From: an uncultured Bacteroides sp.
GTDB taxonomy: Bacteria > Bacteroidota > Bacteroidia > Bacteroidales > Bacteroidaceae
DNA: 64,000 nucleotides
Assembly: GCA_900766005.1 (NCBI GenBank)
Contig: CAAFTU010000096.1
Coordinates: forward strand, 62,001-126,000
Direction of reading: 5' to 3'
In this document: positions 8,956 through 17,183 of the stretch, in pieces
Layout: each line of letters opens with the position of its first letter
Position numbering within the stretch: position 1 is the first letter of the stretch
Notes under the pieces: generated by a model
The model's input: the letters and a program-made list of their open reading frames with translations, nothing else
Database searches by the model: none
What the model was told of the DNA's origin: nothing
Translations under genes and position numbers: made by a program

Positions 8956-9465
8956 ATGCCAAGTGACAACAATCAGGAACTATTTCCTGTAGTGGACGAA
9001 CAGGGAAATATCGTCCGCGCTGCTACCCGGGGAGAATGCCACAACGGAAGCAAGCTGCTTCATCCGGTGGTTCATCTCCATGTGTTCAATGAGAAAGGAG
9101 AATTGTATCTGCAGAAACGTCCCGAATGGAAAGATATTCAACCCGGAAAATGGGACACAGCTGTAGGAGGCCATATTGATTTGGGAGAAAGTGTAGAAAT
9201 GGCACTGAAGCGGGAGGTGCAGGAAGAATTGGGCATCACAGACTTCATCCCCGAAAGACTGACCAGCTATGTGTTTGAATCGGAACGCGAAAAGGAACTG
9301 GTGTTTGTTCACAAGACCACATACAACGGCGACATCCATCCGAGCGACGAACTGGACGGAGGACGTTTCTGGAGTATCGAAGAAATCAAGGAACAAATGG
9401 GCAAAGGCGTCTTCACTCCCAATTTTGAACAGGAGGTGAAACGGGTATCCTTATGGAAAGATTAA
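8956..9465 (+). CDS. Nudix hydrolase
   Basis: A 169-residue Nudix-fold pyrophosphohydrolase. The Nudix box is complete at about residues 72-94: G72, E78, R86, E87, E90, E91 and G93 match GX5EX7REUXEEXGU. The segment VVHLHVFNEKGELYLQKRP and the acidic C-terminal half resemble the isopentenyl-diphosphate isomerase-like or MutT-like members encoded in many Bacteroidetes. The substrate cannot be fixed from sequence. It follows queA by 33 bases and probably shares its transcript. It converges on glmM across the repeat region. Confidence 0.88.
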   Translation: MPSDNNQELFPVVDEQGNIVRAATRGECHNGSKLLHPVVHLHVFNEKGELYLQKRPEWKDIQPGKWDTAVGGHIDLGESVEMALKREVQEELGITDFIPERLTSYVFESEREKELVFVHKTTYNGDIHPSDELDGGRFWSIEEIKEQMGKGVFTPNFEQEVKRVSLWKD

Positions 9466-9503
9466 CTTATGGAATCGATATAAAAACCTATAGGTTCCAT
9501 CAC

Positions 9504-9613
9504 CTAAAGCGGCGCTTTACGACCCCTAAAGTGCCGCTTTTTCATGTCTAAAGTGCCGCTTTAGCTGGCGTAAGTTGCCACTTTAGCTGGCGTAAGTTGC
9601 CACTTTAGATTGC
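9504..9613. repeat. five tandem 22-bp repeats, core CTAAAGTGCCGC
   Basis: Five units begin at 9504, 9526, 9548, 9570 and 9592, exactly 22 bp apart. The first half of each is conserved (CTAAAGTGCCGC in units 2 and 3; CTAAAGCGGCGC in unit 1; GTAAGTTGCCAC in units 4 and 5); the second half varies more, though units 3 and 4 share CTTTAGCTGGC. Units 1 to 3 carry the inverted repeat AAAG-N5-CTTT; units 4 and 5 keep only the CTTT arm. They lie between the 3' ends of the convergent Nudix and glmM genes. A related array is at 47430-47584. Confidence 0.85.
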
Positions 9614-9893
9614 TATCATTTTTGTACATCGTGGTGAAAGATGGACGATTGTATACCCTTTCCCATCTTCCACACTTCTATTTTCAACACTTATAATGGG
9701 AGCTTTCACGCTTCAATTCTTTTTATTTCAGTTAGTTACGGTGAAACGTGTGAAAGATATTGCAAGCAGTCGCAGGTGAAGAAAAAGCAAGCCTCGATGA
9801 AAGAATAAAGGGTTAACTACAAAGTATTGGTTTTCAACATATTTGAGTGAAAGGTGAAAGGTGTAAGGTGTAAGACAGAAAACTAAAAAAATA
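9614..9893. other. non-coding stretch between 22-bp repeats and glmM terminator
   Basis: I see no gene in these 280 bases. The stretch contains CATCGTGGTGAAAGATGG at 9628-9645, pieces of which recur near the second repeat array at 47351-47375. At 9848-9873 there is a run of short GGTGAAAG/GGTGTAAG units resembling a decayed simple repeat. Confidence 0.5.
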
Positions 9894-9921
9894 AGGGTGC
9901 ATCCCCGAAGAAATGCACCCT
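9894..9921 (-). terminator. intrinsic terminator of glmM
   Basis: AGGGTGCAT (9894-9902) pairs with ATGCACCCT (9913-9921) around a 10-base loop. On the minus strand it is followed by TTATTTTTTTAG. It begins 29 bases after the glmM stop codon. Confidence 0.85.
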
Positions 9922-9949
9922 ATATTTATATCTTTCAACAAGTGGAGGA

Positions 9950-11341
9950 TTATTTACCTGCCAGTTCGTTGATAACAGCCATAATTTGCTGACCGATTTC
10001 CTCTGCTGCTTCCATTGTAGAAGCTTCGCTGTACACACGGATAATCGGCTCTGTGTTACTCTTGCGCAAGTGAACCCACTTGTCAGCAAAGTCAATCTTC
10101 ACACCGTCAATGTCGTTGATTTCTTCGTTCTTATAGATTTCCTTCACCTTGGCAAGGATAGCATCCACATCAATTTCCGGAGTCAAATCAACACGGTTCT
10201 TGGCAATGAAATAAGGAGGATAAGTGGCACGCAGTTCGCTCACCTTCTTACCTTCGTGAGCCAGATGGCTGAGGAACAAAGCGATACCTACCAACGCATC
10301 ACGACCATAGTGGCTGGCAGGATAGATCACTCCACCGTTACCTTCACCACCGATGACAGCGTTTGTGGCCTTCATCTTGGTTACCACATTCACTTCACCC
10401 ACTGCCGAAGCATTGTATTCCATACCATATTTACGAGTCACATCACGCAGAGCACGAGTAGAGCTCAAGTTGGATACCGTATTGCCCGGAGTATGTTTCA
10501 ATACATAATCAGCCACCGTAACCAGCGTATATTCTTCACCATACATCTTACCGTCTTCACAAATCATAGCCAAACGGTCCACATCCGGGTCAACCACGAA
10601 TGCCACATCCGCTTTGCCGCCCTTCATGAGGTTCATGATATCGCCCAAGTTCTTTTCAAGCGGTTCCGGATTGTGCTGGAAGTTACCAGTCGGTTCGCAA
10701 TACAGTTTTTCTACGTGTTTCACACCCAGACGTTCCAACAGCTCAGGAAGGATGATACCTCCTACCGAGTTCACACAGTCGATAGCCACACGGAAGTCAG
10801 CCTTCTTGATAGCTTCCACATCCACCAAGTCGAGAGCCAACACACTGTCGATATGTTTCTGATTGTACGTCAAATCTTTGCGATAAGAGCCCAAATGGTC
10901 TACATCAGCAAAATCAAATTCTTCAGCCTCAGCAATGCGAAGCACTTCGTTGCCTTCTTCCTTGTTCAGGAATTCACCGTGTTCGTTGAGCAGCTTCAGT
11001 GCATTCCATTGTTTCGGATTATGAGAAGCAGTCAGGATGATACCACCTGATGCACCTTCCATCGTTACAGCCAGTTCAGTAGTCGGAGTAGAAGCCAAAT
11101 CAATGTCCACTACATCCCAGCCCATTCCCATCAATGTGCCGACTACTACGTTTTTTACCATTTCACCTGAGATACGGGCATCACGACCTACCACGATCTT
11201 GTTGCTTTTTACCGTACATGTCTTACGAATCAATGTTGCGTAAGCCGAAGTGAACTTTACAATATCCAGCGGGTTCAATCCTTCGCCCGCTCCTCCGCCG
11301 ATAGTACCGCGGATACCAGAGATAGATTTGATTAGAGTCAT
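9950..11341 (-). CDS. glmM: phosphoglucosamine mutase
   Basis: Alpha-D-phosphohexomutase that interconverts glucosamine-6-phosphate and glucosamine-1-phosphate on the route to UDP-GlcNAc, peptidoglycan and LPS. The 463-residue cytosolic protein has the N-terminal SGIRGTIGG, the phosphoserine loop TASHNP with Ser at about residue 106, the metal loop DPDVDRLA near 250, the sugar-binding EGNGG near 335 and the phosphate-binding RKSNTEPIIRVYSE at the C-terminus. Phosphomannomutase activity cannot be excluded from sequence. It lies 38 bases downstream of the DUF4827-type lipoprotein gene. Confidence 0.9.
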   Translation of the reverse strand: MTLIKSISGIRGTIGGGAGEGLNPLDIVKFTSAYATLIRKTCTVKSNKIVVGRDARISGEMVKNVVVGTLMGMGWDVVDIDLASTPTTELAVTMEGASGGIILTASHNPKQWNALKLLNEHGEFLNKEEGNEVLRIAEAEEFDFADVDHLGSYRKDLTYNQKHIDSVLALDLVDVEAIKKADFRVAIDCVNSVGGIILPELLERLGVKHVEKLYCEPTGNFQHNPEPLEKNLGDIMNLMKGGKADVAFVVDPDVDRLAMICEDGKMYGEEYTLVTVADYVLKHTPGNTVSNLSSTRALRDVTRKYGMEYNASAVGEVNVVTKMKATNAVIGGEGNGGVIYPASHYGRDALVGIALFLSHLAHEGKKVSELRATYPPYFIAKNRVDLTPEIDVDAILAKVKEIYKNEEINDIDGVKIDFADKWVHLRKSNTEPIIRVYSEASTMEAAEEIGQQIMAVINELAGK

Positions 11342-11379
11342 AGTTCTTTTAGTAAAAGATTTATAAATTGTTAATATGA

Positions 11380-12051
11380 TCAGCTTCTTGCTTTCATGAA
11401 CTCAGTGATGTTGTAGAAGTAAGGCACCACATATTGCTGTGCAGAACTGTGTCCCATTTTGGAAGGAACAATCAGACGCACATGAGCCATGTCACGCAAA
11501 TAAGGCAGTGCCAAGAGCCATCCCTGCGGAACAGCCGTACTTCCATAGAAAGAAGCCCATACATAGTCCATCTCAATAAAAGTACCTGCCGAATAAGTGT
11601 CCGTCTTCACATAACGGAACACCGCCGGATTGGCATACAACTGTCCGGCATCTTCAAATCCTTCCAAGGGGATGTTGAAGGCTGCCACTTCGCGTGAATC
11701 GATATTGATTTCCTCATAACGGGTACAGATGATATTGCCGTCTTCAAACTTATAGGCATTTTTGTCGTTTACATCCGATGTGCCACGGTCAATAATCTGC
11801 ATATACACCCCTTCGCTGGGGAAGAATACGAACTCGTCATACGCATCACCATTCACCTTAGCCTTTGTCACGGTGTCGTTCCGTTCAAACTCCTCTACGG
11901 AAATCACATGAATGGCGCTATCCTTGATAAATCTCTCTACTGCATCTTTCTCTTCTTCCAACATTTCAGCATACGTCTTTGAATCATCGCAAGCCTGAAA
12001 CAAACTTCCTGCAGTCAACAAAGAGAGAAATAAAAAAATAAGTTTCTTCAT
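11380..12051 (-). CDS. DUF4827-type lipoprotein
   Basis: A 223-residue predicted lipoprotein. The signal MKKLIFLFLSLLTAGSLFQACDD has a lipobox-like FQAC, so it should be lipidated and exported. The mature part begins with an acidic segment (KTYAEMLEEEKDAVERFIKD), which resembles the DUF4827 family of Bacteroidales; some members have a peptidyl-prolyl-isomerase-like fold, but I cannot verify that here. A -7 element (TACATTTG on the minus strand, 12078-12085) lies upstream. It probably shares a transcript with glmM. Function unknown. Confidence 0.75.
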   Translation of the reverse strand: MKKLIFLFLSLLTAGSLFQACDDSKTYAEMLEEEKDAVERFIKDSAIHVISVEEFERNDTVTKAKVNGDAYDEFVFFPSEGVYMQIIDRGTSDVNDKNAYKFEDGNIICTRYEEINIDSREVAAFNIPLEGFEDAGQLYANPAVFRYVKTDTYSAGTFIEMDYVWASFYGSTAVPQGWLLALPYLRDMAHVRLIVPSKMGHSSAQQYVVPYFYNITEFMKARS

Positions 12052-12168
12052 TATCTGTTTATTAGCTTTATTCTGTACAAATGTATCTCAAAATCATTAA
12101 AAGTTAAAAGAGGAAAGTTGAAAGTTCGTATCTTTTAACCTTTTTCTCCTCACTTTTAACCTTACCGG

Positions 12169-13206
12169 TTAGCAACTGGCTGTCAGTAAAGGTTTATATT
12201 TTTCCAACGCCTTTTCAAAAACTGCTTTGGCTTCTTCCATCGTTCCGAAAAACTCGCCTCCGGAAGCGTTGAGATGTCCGCCTCCGTTGAAAAATTCGGC
12301 AGCTACCTGATTGCACGGGAAGGTGCCTACCGAACGGAGCGATATCTTAATCATGGATTTTTCAGTATCTTCCCTCAAGAAACAGGAGAAACAGACGTTT
12401 TTAATGGAAAGAGGTATGTTCACAAACCCTTCACTGTCTCCTTTTACATAATGAAAGTTGTCCTGCTCGGCAGCAGTCAGCGTAATGAGAGCCGCATTGC
12501 AATCAGCATAGACAATCATATTGGACAACACATACCCCATGAGGCGCAAACGGCTTTCAGAATAAGTGTTGAACACCTTCCGGTAAATAGCATCCTTGTC
12601 GATTCCCTTGGAAAGCAGTTCGCTGATGATGAAATAGATTTCCTGATTGTTGGAATTGTAAGTAAAACCTCCTGTATCGGTCATCATACCCGTGTAAATA
12701 CATTCAGCCCCTTCTTTTGAAAGGTCACTGAAATAACCCATGCGGCAAATCAAGCGGAAAACAAGTTCCGAAGTGGAGGAAATGTTGGGATAAGACATAA
12801 CGATTTTGCAGAAATCATCCGGATAAAGATGATGGTCTATCAGAATCTTGCGGGCAGGGGAAGCCGCTACCGCATCGGCCATTTCATCGATGCGCTTCAA
12901 TGAATTGAAGTCCAAGCAGCAGATTACATCTGCCTCGGCAATCAGCTTGTCGGCAAAGTCTTTGTAGCGGTCATACAACAGAATATCCTTGCTGCCTGGC
13001 ATCCACTTCAGGAAATCCGGAAAGGCATTCGGGACGATGACATTGACCGTTTTTTCCTGCGATTCAAGGAAATGAAAAAGTCCCAGTGAGGAACCGATGG
13101 CATCTCCGTCTGGAGAAACATGGGATACGATTACTATTTTTTCTGCTCGTTCAAACCATTTGGCAAAATGGTCGATGTCTGCTTGTGCAATAATTTTTGT
13201 CAACAT
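12169..13206 (-). CDS. DHH/DHHA1 phosphoesterase, NrnA-type (nanoRNase / pAp phosphatase)
   Basis: Cytosolic phosphoesterase of the RecJ-like DHH superfamily, expected to degrade very short oligoribonucleotides and possibly 3'-phosphoadenosine-5'-phosphate. The 345-residue protein has the N-terminal metal motifs SHVSPDGDAIGSS, DFNSLKR and the DHH motif (LIDHHLYP), and the C-terminal DHHA1 substrate loop GGGHLNASGG. This matches NrnA rather than the larger RecJ, which is present separately at 23482. Its promoter (13279-13312) overlaps the end of comEC. Confidence 0.88.
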   Translation of the reverse strand: MLTKIIAQADIDHFAKWFERAEKIVIVSHVSPDGDAIGSSLGLFHFLESQEKTVNVIVPNAFPDFLKWMPGSKDILLYDRYKDFADKLIAEADVICCLDFNSLKRIDEMADAVAASPARKILIDHHLYPDDFCKIVMSYPNISSTSELVFRLICRMGYFSDLSKEGAECIYTGMMTDTGGFTYNSNNQEIYFIISELLSKGIDKDAIYRKVFNTYSESRLRLMGYVLSNMIVYADCNAALITLTAAEQDNFHYVKGDSEGFVNIPLSIKNVCFSCFLREDTEKSMIKISLRSVGTFPCNQVAAEFFNGGGHLNASGGEFFGTMEEAKAVFEKALEKYKPLLTASC

Positions 13207-13278
13207 ATACTATTTCATGCTCCTGCGCGGTTTCTGGAAAGAAAAGCGCACGGTGATTTTAAACCTGATTTAATTTTG

Positions 13279-13312
13279 CAAAGGTAAGATAAATCTTAAT
13301 ACTTATAGCAAA
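13279..13312 (-). promoter_or_regulatory. promoter of the NrnA-type gene
   Basis: On the minus strand TACCTTTG (plus 13279-13286) is a -7 box and TTTG (plus 13309-13312) a possible -33 box with a 22-base spacer. It overlaps the last codons of comEC, whose stop is at 13303. Confidence 0.55.
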
Positions 13313-15417
13313 AAGCGAACAGAACCTTCATCAGACAGAGAGATAAAATGCAAATGGTTTTGCTGACATTCCTCTTTCAAGCGGTTTCGCCGGTAGTCGG
13401 AAAGGGAAGAATCCAGAATGATACAACCGGGAAGAAAAAGCCGCGTCAGTGCAGCCAACTGCCCCGTATATCCTTTACATATATAAAGATAATCCACCCG
13501 ACAGACAGCCCCATCACCTGTACGCTGCTGTTTCCAGCGGTTGTCTGTCACCATGCAGACGCGCTGCCCGTGCCAGCAGATCAACTGCTGGCGCCGGAAA
13601 AAATGCTGTCCCACACTGTCACGACTCCCTTCTGCTGGCGGATACAGATGACAATGATGCCAATAGTTGGCTGCAGTCTGACGCAGCCGTTGCCGGTTGG
13701 ACAGCGAGTCGGCATACTGAATACAGGAATGTCCGCTTGATTCAATGCAGTGGACTGCCGGACACCCCCGTACGTTGTAAAAGACAATCGAAGTCCGCGG
13801 ACGGTCGGTCCATACCGCAAATGAATGAACCGCTCCCCAAGCGGCAAGCAGCACAAGAGCAGTGACCAGGCGGGCGTAGCGCCGGTGGCACAGATAACAG
13901 AAAAAAGCTCCCAGCACCAGATAGCAGCCGGCTACCTCCAAAGGATACAGCCAAATGCCATCAACCGATGCGTAAGGCAGCTGCTCCACCCACCTCACCA
14001 GCAGATTGAGCATGCGCAGCATTTTTTCCAATCCGACGGCTGCTACCGCTTGCAAACCGCCCATCGGAGTGAGCAGCAGCAGGACGACTGCCGCATAAAG
14101 GATCAGGGTAACCAACGGCACTACAAGAAGGTTGGTCAGCAAGAAATGAGTAGAAAAACGGGAAAAATAAAACAGGACCAAGGGAGCCGTGCCCAGCTGT
14201 GCGGCCACCGAAACACTGACCAGTCCCCATAGATACGTCCCTGCCCGATGGCGGACCGGACAAAGCCGATAAAGAAAGGGCTGAAACAGCAGAATGGAAA
14301 GTACAGCCGCAAACGACAACTGAAATCCCACATCAAACAGCCACACCGGTCTGACCAGCAACATCAGCCAGGCAGTCAGCGCGAGGGTGTTTAATGAAAA
14401 CGATTGCCGCCCGCACAGATCGGCCAATGCCCAGATGGAGAACATCGCAGCAGAACGAACCACCGAAGGGGAAAGGCCGGTAAAGAAAGCAAACAGCCAC
14501 AAAAGGAGAATCAACAGAAGGGAACGCAGGACGCGACCGGACTGTCCCCCTAAGAGCAAAGGGCGGAGCAGAAAGAAAGCCAGGGCATAGAGCAGGCCGA
14601 TGTGCAGTCCGGAAAGGGCCAGCACATGACTGACACCGGCTACGGAGTAACTCTCACGCACAGATTCACTTAAATCGGTTTTATCACCCAACGTGAGAGC
14701 GGAAAGAACAGCCAGTTCATCTCCCTCAATCCCCAGCCGGCGGTAAAGATTCTCTATCTGCGTGCGGTAAGAGGCAGCCAAACGATACAAGACAGTTGCA
14801 ATTCCTTCTTTTTCTTTCCGACATTCACTGAACTGCCAATGGCCGGAAGCCACAAACCCGGTACCGCTGATTCCCTTTCTTTTCAGGTAGCGGGCATAGT
14901 CGAACTCATCGAAATTGCGGGCAGAAACAGGAGGAGAAATGCGCGACCGCACCCATAGTTCCTCTCCCATCTGAAGCCGGGAAGACAAAGAATCGCGCTG
15001 AAAATACAGAATAGCCTGCTTGTTTACGGGGTGAATGCCCAGAGAATCGTGCCGCTCCTTGAGCCACACCCTACAAAGAAAGGTGCGCTCCCTGACCTCC
15101 GGAAAATCGTTCACGCGAAGCCGGTAGACTGCTTCTTCCTTCGGGAACTCGGTTTCTGCCGCTGTCTTCAACTGCAGATTCACCGACAGCCATCCTCCGG
15201 CAAGACAGAACAGGCTCAGCGAGACCCCAAAGCACCAGCGCCAGGAGTAACGCTCGGAAAAATAAAATAAGAAAGAAAGGCATGCCCAAAGAATACAGGC
15301 AAGAAATCCCCACAGGGGCTCTGAGAAAGAGTCGGAGAAACGGTCGCCGCAATAAATTCCTAACATCCAGGGAACAGCCAACCGAAAGAAAGGATATTTA
15401 TGAAGAAAAGGAATCAT
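13303..15417 (-). CDS. comEC: ComEC/Rec2 family competence protein
   Basis: Polytopic inner-membrane protein related to the DNA uptake channel ComEC. In its 704 residues the N-terminal DUF4131 part (hydrophobic segments within residues 1-75, then an OB-like region to about 210) is followed by the competence domain, including the signature SHVLALSGLHIGLLYALAFFL-like segment and SPSVVRSAAMFSIWALADL. The C-terminal region, about residues 530-704, is where a metallo-beta-lactamase-like domain sits in full-length ComEC. I cannot find its HXHXDH motif here, so the nuclease-like part seems degenerate. A terminator separates it from rpe upstream. Confidence 0.88.
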   Translation of the reverse strand: MIPFLHKYPFFRLAVPWMLGIYCGDRFSDSFSEPLWGFLACILWACLSFLFYFSERYSWRWCFGVSLSLFCLAGGWLSVNLQLKTAAETEFPKEEAVYRLRVNDFPEVRERTFLCRVWLKERHDSLGIHPVNKQAILYFQRDSLSSRLQMGEELWVRSRISPPVSARNFDEFDYARYLKRKGISGTGFVASGHWQFSECRKEKEGIATVLYRLAASYRTQIENLYRRLGIEGDELAVLSALTLGDKTDLSESVRESYSVAGVSHVLALSGLHIGLLYALAFFLLRPLLLGGQSGRVLRSLLLILLLWLFAFFTGLSPSVVRSAAMFSIWALADLCGRQSFSLNTLALTAWLMLLVRPVWLFDVGFQLSFAAVLSILLFQPFLYRLCPVRHRAGTYLWGLVSVSVAAQLGTAPLVLFYFSRFSTHFLLTNLLVVPLVTLILYAAVVLLLLTPMGGLQAVAAVGLEKMLRMLNLLVRWVEQLPYASVDGIWLYPLEVAGCYLVLGAFFCYLCHRRYARLVTALVLLAAWGAVHSFAVWTDRPRTSIVFYNVRGCPAVHCIESSGHSCIQYADSLSNRQRLRQTAANYWHHCHLYPPAEGSRDSVGQHFFRRQQLICWHGQRVCMVTDNRWKQQRTGDGAVCRVDYLYICKGYTGQLAALTRLFLPGCIILDSSLSDYRRNRLKEECQQNHLHFISLSDEGSVRFLL

Positions 15418-15434
15418 CCTTTCAAAGAAAAAGA

Positions 15435-15486
15435 AAAGTGTACCGGCACCCCTTGCCTTTCAAGGACTGCCCACCCGGCACACTTT
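15435..15486 (-). terminator. intrinsic terminator of rpe
   Basis: AAAGTGT-A-CCGG (15435-15446) pairs with CCGG-C-ACACTTT (15475-15486) with one mismatch. On the minus strand it is followed by CTTTTTCTTTG. It ends the sua5-clc-fmt-rpe transcript before comEC. Confidence 0.7.
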
Positions 15487-15501
15487 CTTGATTCTTATTT
15501 C

Positions 15502-16155
15502 TTATAATTCATGTAGCTGATGAATCATGGCTTCCGGATCGGGAGCCTTGAAGATGGCATTGCCGGCCACCAGTGCATCGGCACCCGCCTCTACGAGCCG
15601 TGCCCCTGTTTCCAGATTGACCCCACCGTCTACTTCAATCAGCGCCTTCGACCCGGTGCGTTCAATCAGCGCACGCAGTTCGCGCACCTTTTCCACCGAA
15701 TGTTCAATGAATTTCTGTCCGCCGAATCCCGGATTGACACTCATTACCAACACCATATACACATCTTGGATAATATCCTGCAACAAAGAGACAGGAGTGC
15801 CCGGATTAATCGTCACAGCCGGCTGCATGCCCGCTTCCTTGATTTGCTGAATCACCCGATGTACATGCGGACAAGCTTCCAGGTGTACATTCATAATCTG
15901 AGCGCCCAAAGCCTTTACTTCCGGAATAAACTTTTCCGGATTCACAATCATCAGGTGCACATCCAGCGGCTTCTGAGTCAAAGCTGCCACATATTTCAGC
16001 ACAGGAAAACCAAAAGAAATATTCGGGACGAACACACCATCCATAATATCCACATGTACCCATTCCGCCTCACTGCGGTTAATCATTTCCATGTCTTTTG
16101 CCAAGTATCCGAAATCAGCAGAAAGAATAGAAGGAGAAATAATCGGTTTCTTCAT
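15502..16155 (-). CDS. rpe: ribulose-phosphate 3-epimerase
   Basis: Interconverts ribulose-5-phosphate and xylulose-5-phosphate in the pentose phosphate pathway. The 217-residue TIM-barrel protein has SPSILSADF at the start, the metal/catalytic segment HVDIMDGVFVPNISFG, DVHLMI, VMSVNPGFGGQKF and EVDGGVN, all typical of the family. It is the last gene of the run sua5-clc-fmt-rpe and is followed by a terminator. Confidence 0.96.
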   Translation of the reverse strand: MKKPIISPSILSADFGYLAKDMEMINRSEAEWVHVDIMDGVFVPNISFGFPVLKYVAALTQKPLDVHLMIVNPEKFIPEVKALGAQIMNVHLEACPHVHRVIQQIKEAGMQPAVTINPGTPVSLLQDIIQDVYMVLVMSVNPGFGGQKFIEHSVEKVRELRALIERTGSKALIEVDGGVNLETGARLVEAGADALVAGNAIFKAPDPEAMIHQLHEL

Positions 16156-16211
16156 TGTTATATTCTATTAGTCTCAAAACTGAGACGGTTCATACTATCT
16201 GTTTCTGTAAA

Positions 16212-17180
16212 CTACTTCATCTTGCATCCGTCGGCCAGGCGGTAACCGCGCAGCAGTTCGTCGGTCTTCAGCCGTTTCTTGCCGGGAAGCTGCAAAGAAA
16301 GCAGGGAGACAAAGCCGTCGGGCACAGCCACCTTGAGGTATTTCTTGCCGTCTGTCAGCACCGTGCCCACCTCCAGCTGATGGGGTTCATACACCTTCTC
16401 ACTCTCGAAGACCTTCAGCACCACCGTTTCGCCCTCGGCAGTGATCAGTTCGCTCCAGGCGGCAGGATAAGGAGAAAGACCACGGATAAAATCGTACACC
16501 TTCTTCACCGGCTGGTTCCAGTTGATACGGCAAGTATCCTTGAAGATTTTCGGAGCCGGACGAAGTTCGCCCACCACCGCCATCTCCTCTTGCGGAATCG
16601 TCTTCACTGTATCGTTGAGAATAGCTTCCACCGTTTCAACGACCAGCTTTCCGCCCAGCATCATTAACTTATCGTGCACCACTTCCACGTTGTCGGTATC
16701 GGCAATAGGCACAGCCACCTGCTGAATCACCTCCCCGGTGTCAATCTCATGCTTGAGGAAGAAAGTCGTGATACCCGTTTCCGTGTCGCCGTTGATGACC
16801 GCCCAGTTGATAGGAGCAGCTCCCCGATACTGCGGAAGCAGAGAAGCATGCAGGTTGAACGTGCCCAGTCTCGGCATATTCCACACCACCTCCGGCAACA
16901 TACGGAAAGCCACCACAATCTGCAAATCGGCTTTCCACGCACGCAACGCCTCGAGGAACTCCTCATCCTTCAGGCGTTCGGGCTGCAACAAAGGCAGTTG
17001 CTTTTCCAGAGCATACTGCTTCACCGGAGAATACTGAATTTTATGTCCTCTCCCGGCCGGCTTATCGGGCATGGTGATGACACCTACTACATTATATCCT
17101 CCTTCCACCAATTGGCGCAATGACTCCACGGCAAAGTCGGGAGTCCCCATATATACGATTCTTAAATCTTCTTTTTTCAT
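16212..17180 (-). CDS. fmt: methionyl-tRNA formyltransferase
   Basis: Formylates initiator Met-tRNA using 10-formyl-tetrahydrofolate. The 322-residue protein begins with LRIVYMGTPDFAVESL, has the folate-binding and catalytic segment LHASLLPQYRGAAPINWAVING (Asn-His-Asp type active site with Asp in the GDTETG segment), and a C-terminal tRNA-binding OB domain containing ALSPYPAAW-like GLSPYPAAWSEL. The start is only 4 bases from the stop of the ClC gene, so the two are transcribed together. Confidence 0.95.
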   Translation of the reverse strand: MKKEDLRIVYMGTPDFAVESLRQLVEGGYNVVGVITMPDKPAGRGHKIQYSPVKQYALEKQLPLLQPERLKDEEFLEALRAWKADLQIVVAFRMLPEVVWNMPRLGTFNLHASLLPQYRGAAPINWAVINGDTETGITTFFLKHEIDTGEVIQQVAVPIADTDNVEVVHDKLMMLGGKLVVETVEAILNDTVKTIPQEEMAVVGELRPAPKIFKDTCRINWNQPVKKVYDFIRGLSPYPAAWSELITAEGETVVLKVFESEKVYEPHQLEVGTVLTDGKKYLKVAVPDGFVSLLSLQLPGKKRLKTDELLRGYRLADGCKMK

Positions 17181-17183
17181 AAC

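Noticed and set aside
9504..9613. CRISPR array
   Set aside because: The repeats are 22 bp in period with only about 12 conserved bases and no unique spacers of 30-40 bp; no cas genes are nearby.
9986..11050. Plus-strand frame of 354 codons opposite glmM
   Set aside because: Antisense shadow of glmM with high His, Phe and Thr content and no family resemblance.
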